From the NCBI RefSeq assembly GCF_023715465.1, contig NZ_JAMBOE010000004.1, forward strand, positions 248,001 to 312,000: 64,000 nt of DNA. Direction: 5' to 3'. Position numbers and translations under genes: made by a program. Position 1 is the first letter of the stretch. The number at the start of each line of letters is the position of its first letter. This document shows positions 45,101-52,694 of the stretch, piece after piece. The stretch comes from Paenibacillus macerans (GTDB lineage: Bacteria; Bacillota; Bacilli; Paenibacillales; Paenibacillaceae). The notes under the pieces were generated by a model. It was given only the letters and a program-made list of their open reading frames with translations, was not told where the DNA came from and did no database searches.

Positions 45101-46673
45101 TGGGCGAAGAATAGACCTGAAAGTCGCCGGTCGCTTTTTCCATGAACGTATTTCCTTGATTCCACTCCGGTGTAGCTACACCGTTATAGCTCTGAATCAT
45201 ATTGTCGGCGATAGGGAAATAAAGCGCCTTGCTCCCGAGTTGCTTAGGATCGGTCAGCTTGGCGGCCAGTTCGCCGTATTCCGCGGGAATTTGTACCGGC
45301 TTGTAGTAGCCTTTAATGAACTCTTCGCGCAGCGGATTGACGTAAATCCATAAACAGCCCAGCACAATGAGCACCCCCGCCGTTCTCACAACACGGGAAA
45401 CGCACGGCGGCTTCAGCCACTCCAACGCCCGGATGACGCCAAAGGACAAAAGCACGCTGAAATTGACGGCGAGAAGTCCGACGATTTTGTTCGGATCGCG
45501 GAACATCGTGCCGATGATCGGCGTCTTGGTCACCAGCAGGACAAACGCCTTGGCAAACAGCGGAATTTTAACTCCTGTCGCCACGAGCGCAAACACCATC
45601 GTCAGCAGCGTAAACATCAAAATGATGGAAAACCGGCGTGACGCCGTCAGCATGCTTAGGGCGATCAGCGCCAGCAGCACGCCGCCGCCAACGTAGAAGG
45701 AGAGCGGCAAGCGCTCCAGCGGAAACATCGGCCACCAGTAGCTGATGAAGTACAACACATTGACCAGGCTGCTGTTCCTGCTGAAAAGGGACAAGGTGTC
45801 AACCACATTGATGTTGTTCTGGGACACCTGCGCATCCATCAAGATGCTGCCGAAATACAGGGACAGCCAATAGAAGCTGAGCAGCCCGAAAAAGACGCCA
45901 AAGATCACTCCTTTAAGCAGAAAGTTCCGGTACAGCGCCTTAAGTACGGACCAGCCGCCGCTGCGGTAAACCCAGCCCAGCTTGATCGCCAGTAACACCG
46001 CAAACATCCCCAAATAGATCAGGCCGTAAAAAAAGTAGTGGATCGCCGCCGCGCTGACGGTAAAAACGATGGCAAGCAGAAACAAGTCAACCACGTCGCG
46101 GCGGTACAGCCTGCGAACATCGTAATTTTCGATCCGCTGGCGCTGAAATTTCGGATCAAACGCGCTGAAGAACAGCATCAGTACAAGCGGGAACAAGCTA
46201 TAGCCGCACAATAAATAAATGTGCTGAATGCGAAACACAACCCAAGGGTTAAGCGCGTAAAACAGCGCCCCCGGAAGCAAGGCCATCATGCGTACCAGCG
46301 TAAAGTCGGCGGAATAGTACACCCCAACCAGCCGTTTCGTAAACAGGTACATCGACAGCGCCGATACCAGCAGCAGACAGGTGACAAATGACTTGAGCAG
46401 GACGGGGCCGCTTCCTCCAAAGACAAGAGACAATGCATAAAACGGTAAAATATACAGCAGTCTCGGCGCGTTGAGCAGGGTCGACGTAGACCAGCGCTCA
46501 TTCCAAACGCCGACAATTTCCTCCATGTAACGGTCCGAACGGCCGCCAAAAGCCAAATCGCTGAACACGATTTGCCCCCGGCCGTAAATGGGCGCCAAAA
46601 ACAATAAAACAATCAGCAGGATCGCTCCGGCGGCGATCAAATCGTAGCGATATATGTAAATCCACCGCTTCAC
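42195..46673 (-). CDS. Giant membrane glycosyltransferase, AftD-like GT-C family
   Basis: The 1,492-residue protein has about 11-12 membrane spans in the first 470 residues, a very large extracellular part (about 475-1450) made of beta-sandwich, carbohydrate-binding-like domains, and one last span (VGIVLLVLCMAVGAVCIFALGG). The first extracellular loop carries the Asp (VFSDLAFGGRSDRYMEEI) expected of a GT-C transferase, and the next stretch (NAPRLLYILPFYAL) matches the layout of mycobacterial AftD, an arabinofuranosyltransferase. The family call is by layout and partial motif, so moderately sure; the sugar is unknown. A lipid-phosphate sugar donor is expected, possibly from the GT2 at 50008. 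GTG 46673 follows GGAGG. Residues about 1194-1215 are Asp/Pro/Ala repeats. Confidence 0.75.
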   Translation of the reverse strand: MKRWIYIYRYDLIAAGAILLIVLLFLAPIYGRGQIVFSDLAFGGRSDRYMEEIVGVWNERWSTSTLLNAPRLLYILPFYALSLVFGGSGPVLLKSFVTCLLLVSALSMYLFTKRLVGVYYSADFTLVRMMALLPGALFYALNPWVVFRIQHIYLLCGYSLFPLVLMLFFSAFDPKFQRQRIENYDVRRLYRRDVVDLFLLAIVFTVSAAAIHYFFYGLIYLGMFAVLLAIKLGWVYRSGGWSVLKALYRNFLLKGVIFGVFFGLLSFYWLSLYFGSILMDAQVSQNNINVVDTLSLFSRNSSLVNVLYFISYWWPMFPLERLPLSFYVGGGVLLALIALSMLTASRRFSIILMFTLLTMVFALVATGVKIPLFAKAFVLLVTKTPIIGTMFRDPNKIVGLLAVNFSVLLSFGVIRALEWLKPPCVSRVVRTAGVLIVLGCLWIYVNPLREEFIKGYYKPVQIPAEYGELAAKLTDPKQLGSKALYFPIADNMIQSYNGVATPEWNQGNTFMEKATGDFQVYSSPKNTLFHHEGNAPSITYYMNFLQYLLDNGLSSKLGKLFAPFGIDQLVYHQEYAGQEERQAFNQELLKMQEGLDNTYNNQYFSLYRLEHALPYMHVVPRKVVTPYGFSRMESYSHQPGFDFSAFGVLFTGLNPSLPILPAVNQGDYLEAASFDDLMLSQLPAEYYLRPFDAIEDGNAYLKWSKTLVSNNDWLWYLASQNIGNYPFDMDLNAGTAVTFATSKLDVAPYMMDRIKGKTVLDLDGMLSGNQFFTADNPDLFKIQAAPSNTAERLPKLYGEIMKGEPKNIWQVAKSGLLEAKENNPYQFSITASGKGTSQLHFKVRFYDENKNELGIHYVVAPTTESDFDGARFYGEFITPPSTARMRIDLLTRQRPEQNTYWRIHAIDLADLGAYKKPNTFVMHKTMDKQQLSRIYARVLVNKAGGSIRVTLPDGTVDVPTKDDSINQFQWVDLGQHLLPRGEVNVSVTNVQGFNAVNTLAIVPDEKREELALPAQRAIERAKLFLVLEAEHDFMGLGNVQSERAYPKLSLGRGISYQDGELRRTVEILRDGDYSAALLAKLPSGHRGKLTVTLTNQATGEVIKRTVQAAGPSILRAEDTVVETDHLRETFTKKLLRLPEVLTDYGRHEIRDLHLAKGTYTLSIVFDSSVPSLSSPADFQLPKRASGQAVQAAAATADAPSDAPSDMPPDAPAGAEEACVRLPLGRSELKAAKGQLDIRYSPTASCAWYTYESGLMPAEANGEYLVSFDAVSENAPGRHLKVVFFNDQDEVIATSYVDEVEESYKNKWNHYEQIFTAPEGAAGMRIQVLAKGDRRDKGFFRMKNYSVIPYKDMILLDQFILFEGDGSEAFFTSPPDPPGVTVQRIDAMSRKFTLRNPQHEQVLINESESPHPLWEFELNGEKQRARIAVNGVTTGFITSGSGSGKIVVILRRFYLVGIVLLVLCMAVGAVCIFALGGLFFHKNYQQGQRRFFS

Positions 46674-46698
46674 TGGTGTCCTCCTCTATCCGCGGCAG

Positions 46699-47586
46699 CT
46701 ATTTGCTCCCCAACAACCGTGATTTCAACAAAGCTGCGATGCCGATAAAACTTAAGCATACATACATATACAACATGGCGGCGGTCAATACCGGATGCTT
46801 GGCATATTTCCGCAGGTTGGCCGGACGGTACAGCACCGGACGGAAGAAATACCAGCGTTCCAGCGCTTTGCGGAAGCCTCCCGGCTCGGAAGTCAACGTA
46901 CGGTCCATCACCGAAAAATAGTAAGCTTTTTTTCTGAGCAATTCGCGCAGCAGCACTTTTTTCTCATCATGATAGAGTTTGCCGAACGTCGCGCGCCGCA
47001 CAATCCCGCCCTGCTCAAGATAGCGGAGGGTGGGCTGAATCTCTTCAAACGAAATCTGCTCCGCCTTAAATCCCCCGGTACAGACATAAGCTTCCATTCT
47101 CCAGAAACGCGCCGCCTCGATCGACCTTTTTCCCAGCTCTTCCCCGGCATTGTTGACGACATTCCGTTCAAATACCTTGACTTTGGAAAAAAAATTGCCG
47201 GCATGCGTAAACGCCTGTTCAGGCACCACAAGCGCGCCTACTTCCGGATGGGCAGCGAAGTAATCGATCCCGCCGCGCAGCAAATGATCGTCCAAAATCA
47301 TGTCGGAATCGATCACGAGCAAATAATGGGCGTCCGCCTGGCGTGCCGCTTCCACTGCCTTGACCCGGGCCACGCCGCGTTCGCCGTGCGGCAGTTCGAG
47401 CAGCGTAACGGGATAGGGAGCAGCGGACGCCTTGCTGCGGATGGCCGCGACCGTATCGTCCGTGGAGCCGTCATCCGCAATAAAGATTTCCAGGCCGGGG
47501 TAGTTTTGCCGCATACAGCTGTCCAGACACGCCTCCACACTGGAGGCGTTATTATACGTCGTAAACACGATCCCCGCTTTCTTCAT
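46699..47586 (-). CDS. GT2 family glycosyltransferase
   Basis: The 295-residue protein has the GT-A nucleotide site (TTYNNASSVEACLDSCMRQ, ADDGSTDDT), a DxD motif in VIDSDMIL, and a C-terminal hydrophobic stretch (about 268-288) that ties it to the membrane. It would add a sugar to a lipid-linked glycan on the cytoplasmic side. ATG 47586 follows AAAGGAG and overlaps the preceding gene by 35 bp. Confidence 0.9.
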   Translation of the reverse strand: MKKAGIVFTTYNNASSVEACLDSCMRQNYPGLEIFIADDGSTDDTVAAIRSKASAAPYPVTLLELPHGERGVARVKAVEAARQADAHYLLVIDSDMILDDHLLRGGIDYFAAHPEVGALVVPEQAFTHAGNFFSKVKVFERNVVNNAGEELGKRSIEAARFWRMEAYVCTGGFKAEQISFEEIQPTLRYLEQGGIVRRATFGKLYHDEKKVLLRELLRKKAYYFSVMDRTLTSEPGGFRKALERWYFFRPVLYRPANLRKYAKHPVLTAAMLYMYVCLSFIGIAALLKSRLLGSK

Positions 47587-48778
47587 AATGCTGTTCTCCT
47601 TTCGTCAAGCTGTCCATCCAGCGGCCGAACACGGCTCCGGTATTGTTGAAATGAAATTGGCGCGAAAATTGATGCGCCCGCCGGCGGATCGCTTCATATT
47701 CGCCGGGGTTTTCCACGACTCTTTGCATTTGCGCCGCCAAACCGTACACGTCTCCATGGATCGTCAAATAGCCGCATTTGCCGAAATCGGTCGCGTCAAC
47801 CAGTCCCGCCGTGTTGCTGACGATGCTCGGCGTACCGACCGCCGCGGCCTCCGTCACGGTCAGCCCCCAGCCCTCCCGCTGCGAAGGAAAAACAAGCGCA
47901 TGGCAGCGGCTCATCAGCTCCAGCTTCTTCTCCTGCGAGACAAAGCCGTGAAAGAAAACGTCCGCCTCCAGCGCGATTTCCTTACGGTCGTCCGTTTCCG
48001 CGCTCCGTAAGCCGTACTGTTCCATCAGCGGCCGCAGCTGCTTTTGCACATACGCCTTGTCGGTTTTTCCGGCGATCCACAGCACCGCGTAGGGGTATTT
48101 TTGCTTGAACTGCCCGAAAGCCTGAATCGCCAGATCGATGCCTTTATATTGGACGAACCGCCCCACATACAGAAACGTAGGCCGCCGCTGCTTGGGCAAA
48201 AAGCGCTGCTCGGGCCAATGCTCGAATTCGATCCCTTCGGGAATGATCTGGATCCGGCCGGGCTGAAAGCCCAGCTTCACCAAATCATTGCGGGTCGAGG
48301 GAGAAACCGTCAGCGCCCGGTCTTTTCTGGCCAAGCGGAGCAGCAACGGCTCCAGCACATAACCGGCGGCGCCCAGCAGCGGACCCAGGTTTTGCAGCCA
48401 GATTTCTCTCGTTAGCTGGTGAATGAAAAAGATGCGTTTGACCCCCGGCACCCAAAACCGGGTGAAAAACTGGTGGGTATTGCATTGATTGACGACAAAA
48501 TCGATGGTTTTGCGGTGACGCCAGTAGTACAGCATCGCATGCACGATCACGCTAAACGTATTGCCGGCTCTCAGGTAAGTTACACCGTCCGCCTCTTCCC
48601 GCGTTTTGGCGCCGGGGAAACGCGGCGAAAAATGAATAAAACGTAAGCGCGGATTCGCCGAACGCTTTAGCATTTCATGCGTGAATATCTCCGCCCCGCC
48701 GCTTTTGGGAGAGAAGACATCCCGCCACGACAGCAGCAAAATGACCGTTTCCCCGGAATTACTGCGGATATTTCTCAT
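47552..48778 (-). CDS. GT4 family glycosyltransferase
   Basis: The 408-residue protein has a GT-B fold. FSPKSGGAEIFTHEML marks the acceptor-side loop and YVGRFVQYKGIDLAIQAF starts the second domain. FPSQREGWGLTVTEAAAVGTP carries the EX7E-type donor-site glutamates. It is a retaining enzyme using a nucleotide sugar, possibly GDP-mannose made by the nearby manC product. It overlaps the flippase gene by 20 bp, so the exact start could be slightly downstream. Confidence 0.92.
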   Translation of the reverse strand: MRNIRSNSGETVILLLSWRDVFSPKSGGAEIFTHEMLKRSANPRLRFIHFSPRFPGAKTREEADGVTYLRAGNTFSVIVHAMLYYWRHRKTIDFVVNQCNTHQFFTRFWVPGVKRIFFIHQLTREIWLQNLGPLLGAAGYVLEPLLLRLARKDRALTVSPSTRNDLVKLGFQPGRIQIIPEGIEFEHWPEQRFLPKQRRPTFLYVGRFVQYKGIDLAIQAFGQFKQKYPYAVLWIAGKTDKAYVQKQLRPLMEQYGLRSAETDDRKEIALEADVFFHGFVSQEKKLELMSRCHALVFPSQREGWGLTVTEAAAVGTPSIVSNTAGLVDATDFGKCGYLTIHGDVYGLAAQMQRVVENPGEYEAIRRRAHQFSRQFHFNNTGAVFGRWMDSLTKGEQHYEESGDRVYDV

Positions 48779-50003
48779 ACATAGCCCTCCCCTTTATCCG
48801 TCTAAAGCCCAGCGCGGCATCGGCGGCAAAACCGGCCGCAAACACCCCGTATACGGCAAGCTGCGCCAGCTGCAAATCTTCCGGCGTGCGGTGCCGGAGG
48901 CCGAAGCATAGCAGCAGCGCCGCCGCCCCGGCCGCCAGCCACAGCATAAAACGTCTGCGCCCGGTCAGCACATGCAGATGCGCGAAAAACAGCACGGCCG
49001 CCAGCAGCCAGTACACCGCGCCTCCGAGCGGAAGATACCGCTCCGCCGCCTGATAGCCGGGACCGAACAGCAGCGGGATGGACAACGGAAACAACCAGGC
49101 GGAACCGGCATAAACAAACCCCGCGCAGCCCAGCATAAATCCCCCGAACAGTAATACCAGCTTCCTTAGCGCGGCACTGTCTCCCGCCTTTGCACCAAGT
49201 TTGGGCACAAATGCCGTGATCACGCTGAACGCCACAAAATAAACAAGCTGGCTGTACTTGAGTGCAATCGCATATACGCCGGCAGCGGCCGGCAAATAAC
49301 GCTGCACGGCGAGCATATCAATCGACGTAAAAAACAATATGAACAGATTCATGAGCAGCGTGTCCATCCATTCCCGGCCCAGGCTCTTCAGCGGTTTGCC
49401 GCGAAGCGAACCGTCCGCGGGGGATGCGGGTCCGACGCTTTTTCGTTCCGCAAGCCAACCGTGCACAAGCGCTAAAATCATGCCTGCGGCAAGCGCCAGC
49501 ATCAAGCTCCAAACTTCCAGCCCCAACGGGACGCAAAGGAAGATGACGGCAAGCTTGCCGCCTACCTCGAGGTAAAAATTGACGTTCAGCGCCAGCATCC
49601 GCTCGCGCCCCTGCATGCTCCCTCTGAACAGGCTGACCAGAATATGCATGGACACCACCGCGTACAACAGGATCAGCGCTCCGCCGTCCACGTTGAGCAA
49701 GCGAACGAGCAGCGGATGGACGCCGCCCAGCGCAGCAAAAACAGCGGCAGCGGTCAGCGCCGGAACAAGCGCTCCCCCCGGAAACCCGCCGCCGGCTCCG
49801 TTTTGCGAAACAAGCTTGGCCGCTAGCAGCTGGACGGATAAGCCGAGTACGGACAGCAGCGCGAACAAAGCCAGAAGCGCGTTGACCTGCCCGTACTGAT
49901 CCTGGGTCAAATACCAGCTTGCGGCCATATGGAAGAAGAAATTGAAGGCATTCAGCAGCACATTAAACAACGGGAAAACGAGCGCACGCCATCTCCGCAG
50001 CAT
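48759..50003 (-). CDS. Wzx-like polysaccharide flippase (MOP superfamily)
   Basis: The 414-residue protein has about 12 spans and an opening like Wzx/MurJ relatives (FPLFNVLLNAFNFFFHMAAS, then LTQDQYGQVNALLALFALLSVLG). It would flip a lipid-linked oligosaccharide made by the cytoplasmic transferases across the membrane. ATG 50003 (MLRRWRALVF) begins 4 bp after the upstream gene stops; the longer frame only overlaps that gene. No Wzy polymerase or Wzz is nearby. Confidence 0.85.
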   Translation of the reverse strand: MLRRWRALVFPLFNVLLNAFNFFFHMAASWYLTQDQYGQVNALLALFALLSVLGLSVQLLAAKLVSQNGAGGGFPGGALVPALTAAAVFAALGGVHPLLVRLLNVDGGALILLYAVVSMHILVSLFRGSMQGRERMLALNVNFYLEVGGKLAVIFLCVPLGLEVWSLMLALAAGMILALVHGWLAERKSVGPASPADGSLRGKPLKSLGREWMDTLLMNLFILFFTSIDMLAVQRYLPAAAGVYAIALKYSQLVYFVAFSVITAFVPKLGAKAGDSAALRKLVLLFGGFMLGCAGFVYAGSAWLFPLSIPLLFGPGYQAAERYLPLGGAVYWLLAAVLFFAHLHVLTGRRRFMLWLAAGAAALLLCFGLRHRTPEDLQLAQLAVYGVFAAGFAADAALGFRRIKGRAMYEKYPQ

Positions 50004-50007
50004 AGGG

Positions 50008-51132
50008 CTACCTAATCCGCCGATCAAGGCGCCAAATATCCACCAGCGAGCGCACAAACCGGACGGAATCCCGCCACACCTCGATGTGCGAGCCGTCACG
50101 GTCAATACACTCGACGGGCAGCTGCAGCACCCGAAGTTTGAGCTTCTTGGCGATGAACATCATTTCCAAATCAACAGCCAGGCCCAGCTCTTCTTTTAAA
50201 TGCGGGAATATCCGCCGCACGGCGACGGCGCTCATCACCTTCAGACCGGTCTGCGAGTCGATGACTCCTGCGGGCAAAAAGGGCTTGGACACAATCTGTT
50301 TGCATTTGCTGATCCAAAACCTCAACCACGGCCGGTTCTCCGCGGAGTTGTCTTTTGTGCCGATGATGATGTCATAATAGCCCATTTTGACAATATTGAT
50401 CATCCGGGCAATATCCTCGATAAAAAAGGAATCATCGGCGTCCACAAACACAAAATAATCCGCTTCGATGGTGCGCATCCCTTCAAGATAGGTGCCGGCC
50501 TTGCGGGTATTTCTCCCCAGTTTTCTGGCGCTTACCAGCGGAATGACGTTATCGTTATCGTTGATCCTGCCTACCGCAAGGTTTGTCTCCCGCTCAATCC
50601 CTTCTAGCAGTTCCAGTGTCCGGTCCTCGCTGCCGTCGTCGATCAAATAAATCGAGCCCTCGATGAGATGGGCCTGAATATAGGTCTGCAGACGTTCGCA
50701 AAAGCGGCGCACATGCCTAAAGCGCTGTTCTTCATTGTAAACGGAGAGGATAAAAGCGGTGTGCGGGCCTTCCGAGAGAAACTCCGGATGGAAATGCCGC
50801 TGAATTTCTATGAGCAGTTTGCTCCGGTAATTCTCTTTCCAATGGATCAGACTGACTCTTCCCACCCCGCGAATACGGATGAGATCATTATCGCTTAACG
50901 CGGCTCCCATATCTGTGATGATCAGCAAAGTAACCTCCGGCAACGAAGCGCGGATGGTATTGGAGGCGGCAATAGCCCGTTCGGGGTCCGCATAATCGAT
51001 AATGCAGCAAAGCACGGGTTGAAGCAGGATGTCCGCGCGCGGTTCTGCGAAATATTTAACCGCATAGAAACGGTCAATTTCCGTATACGAAATTTTTCTC
51101 TCGCGGTCCGTGAAAATTACGATATCTCTCAC
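50008..51132 (-). CDS. GT2 glycosyltransferase (dolichyl-phosphate-sugar synthase-like) with N-terminal receiver-like domain
   Basis: The protein has 374 residues. GTG 51132 is chosen because AATGGAGG lies 8 bases upstream. Residues about 120-350 are a GT2 domain of DPM/DPG-synthase type (FILSVYNEEQRFRHVRRF, LIDDGSEDRTLELLEG, DADDSF, GTKDNSAENRPW, DSQTGLKVM). Such enzymes load a sugar onto polyprenyl phosphate, the donor that GT-C enzymes such as the AftD-like protein need. Residues 1-115 form a separate alpha/beta domain (CCIIDYADPERAIAA, VTLLIITDMG) that recalls a receiver fold with only some of its acidic residues. It is the first gene of a five-gene operon. Confidence 0.85.
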   Translation of the reverse strand: MRDIVIFTDRERKISYTEIDRFYAVKYFAEPRADILLQPVLCCIIDYADPERAIAASNTIRASLPEVTLLIITDMGAALSDNDLIRIRGVGRVSLIHWKENYRSKLLIEIQRHFHPEFLSEGPHTAFILSVYNEEQRFRHVRRFCERLQTYIQAHLIEGSIYLIDDGSEDRTLELLEGIERETNLAVGRINDNDNVIPLVSARKLGRNTRKAGTYLEGMRTIEADYFVFVDADDSFFIEDIARMINIVKMGYYDIIIGTKDNSAENRPWLRFWISKCKQIVSKPFLPAGVIDSQTGLKVMSAVAVRRIFPHLKEELGLAVDLEMMFIAKKLKLRVLQLPVECIDRDGSHIEVWRDSVRFVRSLVDIWRLDRRIR

Positions 51133-51320
51133 AATGAAAACCTCCATTACCTTTCCTTTCCATTGTGCGAAATGAATTTTAAAAAGATTTGTGTCAAAAT
51201 ATAAAGGAACTATGAAGTTTATTTGCGCTTTTTTAACAATTTAAGAGTTTATTTGATAAGATAGATGGCGTAATATGGAGAAATAACATTACTTGAGTTT
51301 AGGAGGGGAGCAGGTGGTTT

Positions 51321-51504
51321 GATTGGAAAAAATCCAATAGATTGGCGGAAATCGAATGCCGATTTGAACTCTCATTGGAAAATATCCAATAGATTACACC
51401 CAATCTCCCGTTTTTCGCCCTGCCGAGCCTCATCTATTGGAAAAAATCCAATCATGCTGCTGTATTTACCTTTCAATTTCCAATTCTATTGGATATATCC
51501 AACG
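51321..51504. repeat. Intergenic repeat family C
   Basis: Four modules are built on a palindrome (ATTGGAAAAAATCCAAT). Two are followed by AGATT (51321-51345, 51373-51396) and two inverted ones are preceded by TCT (51431-51453, 51484-51504). The forward-forward-inverted-inverted order and total length (184 bp) equal family A, although the sequence is unrelated. No coding frame is seen. Confidence 0.85.
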
Positions 51505-51580
51505 AGAATGCCAACTGTAAGAAGGACCGCCGGTATGAAAACCTCTTGCGGTCTTTTAATGTGCAAAACAAGCTTCTGCC

Positions 51581-51808
51581 GGAAATAGAGACAATTTGTG
51601 TCGTTATTTTGAGATTCTCCCCCTCTTGGGCAAAATAGCGGAAATTTTTGTCGTTATTTGGGGACTACGTTTGGAAATAGCGCCTGTTTGAGGCCATCTT
51701 TCAAAAATAAAGGTAAAAAAATCCTTTATTGAGATTGTATCCCCTTTTGGGGCGAAAATAAGGACCATTTGGGGCGTTATTTCCAGAAGCTTCGCAAAAA
51801 CGCAAGCC
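51581..51808 (-). repeat. Intergenic repeat family B, copy 3 (inverted)
   Basis: The order of copies 1-2 is found on the minus strand: tag at 51796-51808 (CGCAAGCC on the plus strand), modules at 51754-51784, 51713-51741, 51631-51660 and 51581-51610. It directly follows family C, 76 bp apart. Confidence 0.85.
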
Positions 51809-51829
51809 GTGAGTTCCCCTCCGCACCCA

Positions 51830-51876
51830 TCAAAAAACCCGTAAATCACCTCAAGGGTCATTTACGGGTTTTTATT
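51830..51876 (-). terminator. Terminator after the hxlB remnant
   Basis: AACCCGTAAAT (51836-51846) and ATTTACGGGTT (51860-51870) pair perfectly. T-runs follow on both strands. It is intact although the gene before it is broken. Confidence 0.88.
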
Positions 51877-51877
51877 G

Positions 51878-52215
51878 TTACTCCAGATTGGCATGGCGGG
51901 CGAACATGTCTTCGTCGGTTTGTCCGGTCTCCCGCTTCAAGTCGATGATGATGCTGTCGTAGATCAGCCAGCTTAGCTGTTCGAAGGAGGAGCCTTTGGT
52001 CTGGATCGACGCCGCTTTGCCCGATTCCCGGTCCACCTTGGAGGTGACGCCGGGAATTTTGATGCAGGCCGAAGCCAGGGAACCGATCGTGTTCGCCGGA
52101 AAAATCGTCAAGGTGGCCAGCGTCGCCCCCTGGTCGAGCGCCTTTTGCGCCATCGCCTTCAGGCTGGCCGTTTCGCCGGAGCGGAACCGATGCTCAGCAG
52201 ATCGATCGCCCGGCT
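51878..52215 (-). pseudogene. hxlB: Remnant of 6-phospho-3-hexuloisomerase (hxlB)
   Basis: The last 90 or so codons match the C-terminal half of the SIS-domain isomerase of the ribulose monophosphate formaldehyde pathway (SGETASLKAMAQKALDQGA, TLTIFPANTIGSLA, SIQTKGSSFEQ). The N-terminal half is gone. Just before it, PGD-LLSIGS can be read only by skipping a duplicated GATC (about 52199-52206) and adding a base near 52182, so at least two frame breaks exist. hxlA, its usual partner, is not here. An ATG at 52153 could give a 91-residue piece, but it would lack the first half of the SIS fold. Confidence 0.8.
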
Positions 52216-52219
52216 TGGT

Positions 52220-52678
52220 TCACCGGTACTTTAATTCGACGCCGACAGCAATCTGCGGTTCGATTCCAGTCCCTTCACTTGCTTCTTCCGCAAACACCCG
52301 CCACTGCCGGCCGACCAGGGTAAGGAGGATTTCGATCTCCTCCGGTGTCAGGTGAAGGCGCCGCAGCGACAAATTTTCCTGTGTGTAGTCACGGTTCGCC
52401 TCCTTGCCGAAGCGGAAAGCCAGCAGTCTTTTCAGCCCATTGATGTGCAAAAACTTGAATTCATAACTGCCACGAAGCGCCTCTTCCCAATCGTCGCCGA
52501 TCTCTTCCGCCTTCCGCAGCCTTTCCGCGAAATCCATCTCCGGCTCCTTGACCTTCTTCAGCAAAGGGGAAAAATCCTCGCTCCGCAAACACGCGATAAT
52601 CGCCTCGCTTGGCTCGCCGCTGGTCAACACGTTTTCCACCAGCAGCGCCACCGGAATGGATAGCTGCACATGGCTCAT
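52220..52678 (-). CDS. Hypothetical protein
   Basis: The protein has 152 residues from ATG 52678 (MSHVQLSIPVALL), which follows AAAGGAAGTG. It begins 16 bp after the S9 peptidase stop, so the two are probably co-transcribed. The composition is mainly helical and charged, with SGEPSEAIIACLRSEDFSPLL and LTPEEIEILLTLVGRQWRVF. There is no signal peptide, membrane span or metal motif. I recognise no family. Confidence 0.75.
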   Translation of the reverse strand: MSHVQLSIPVALLVENVLTSGEPSEAIIACLRSEDFSPLLKKVKEPEMDFAERLRKAEEIGDDWEEALRGSYEFKFLHINGLKRLLAFRFGKEANRDYTQENLSLRRLHLTPEEIEILLTLVGRQWRVFAEEASEGTGIEPQIAVGVELKYR

Positions 52679-52694
52679 GTCAGAGCACTTCCTT

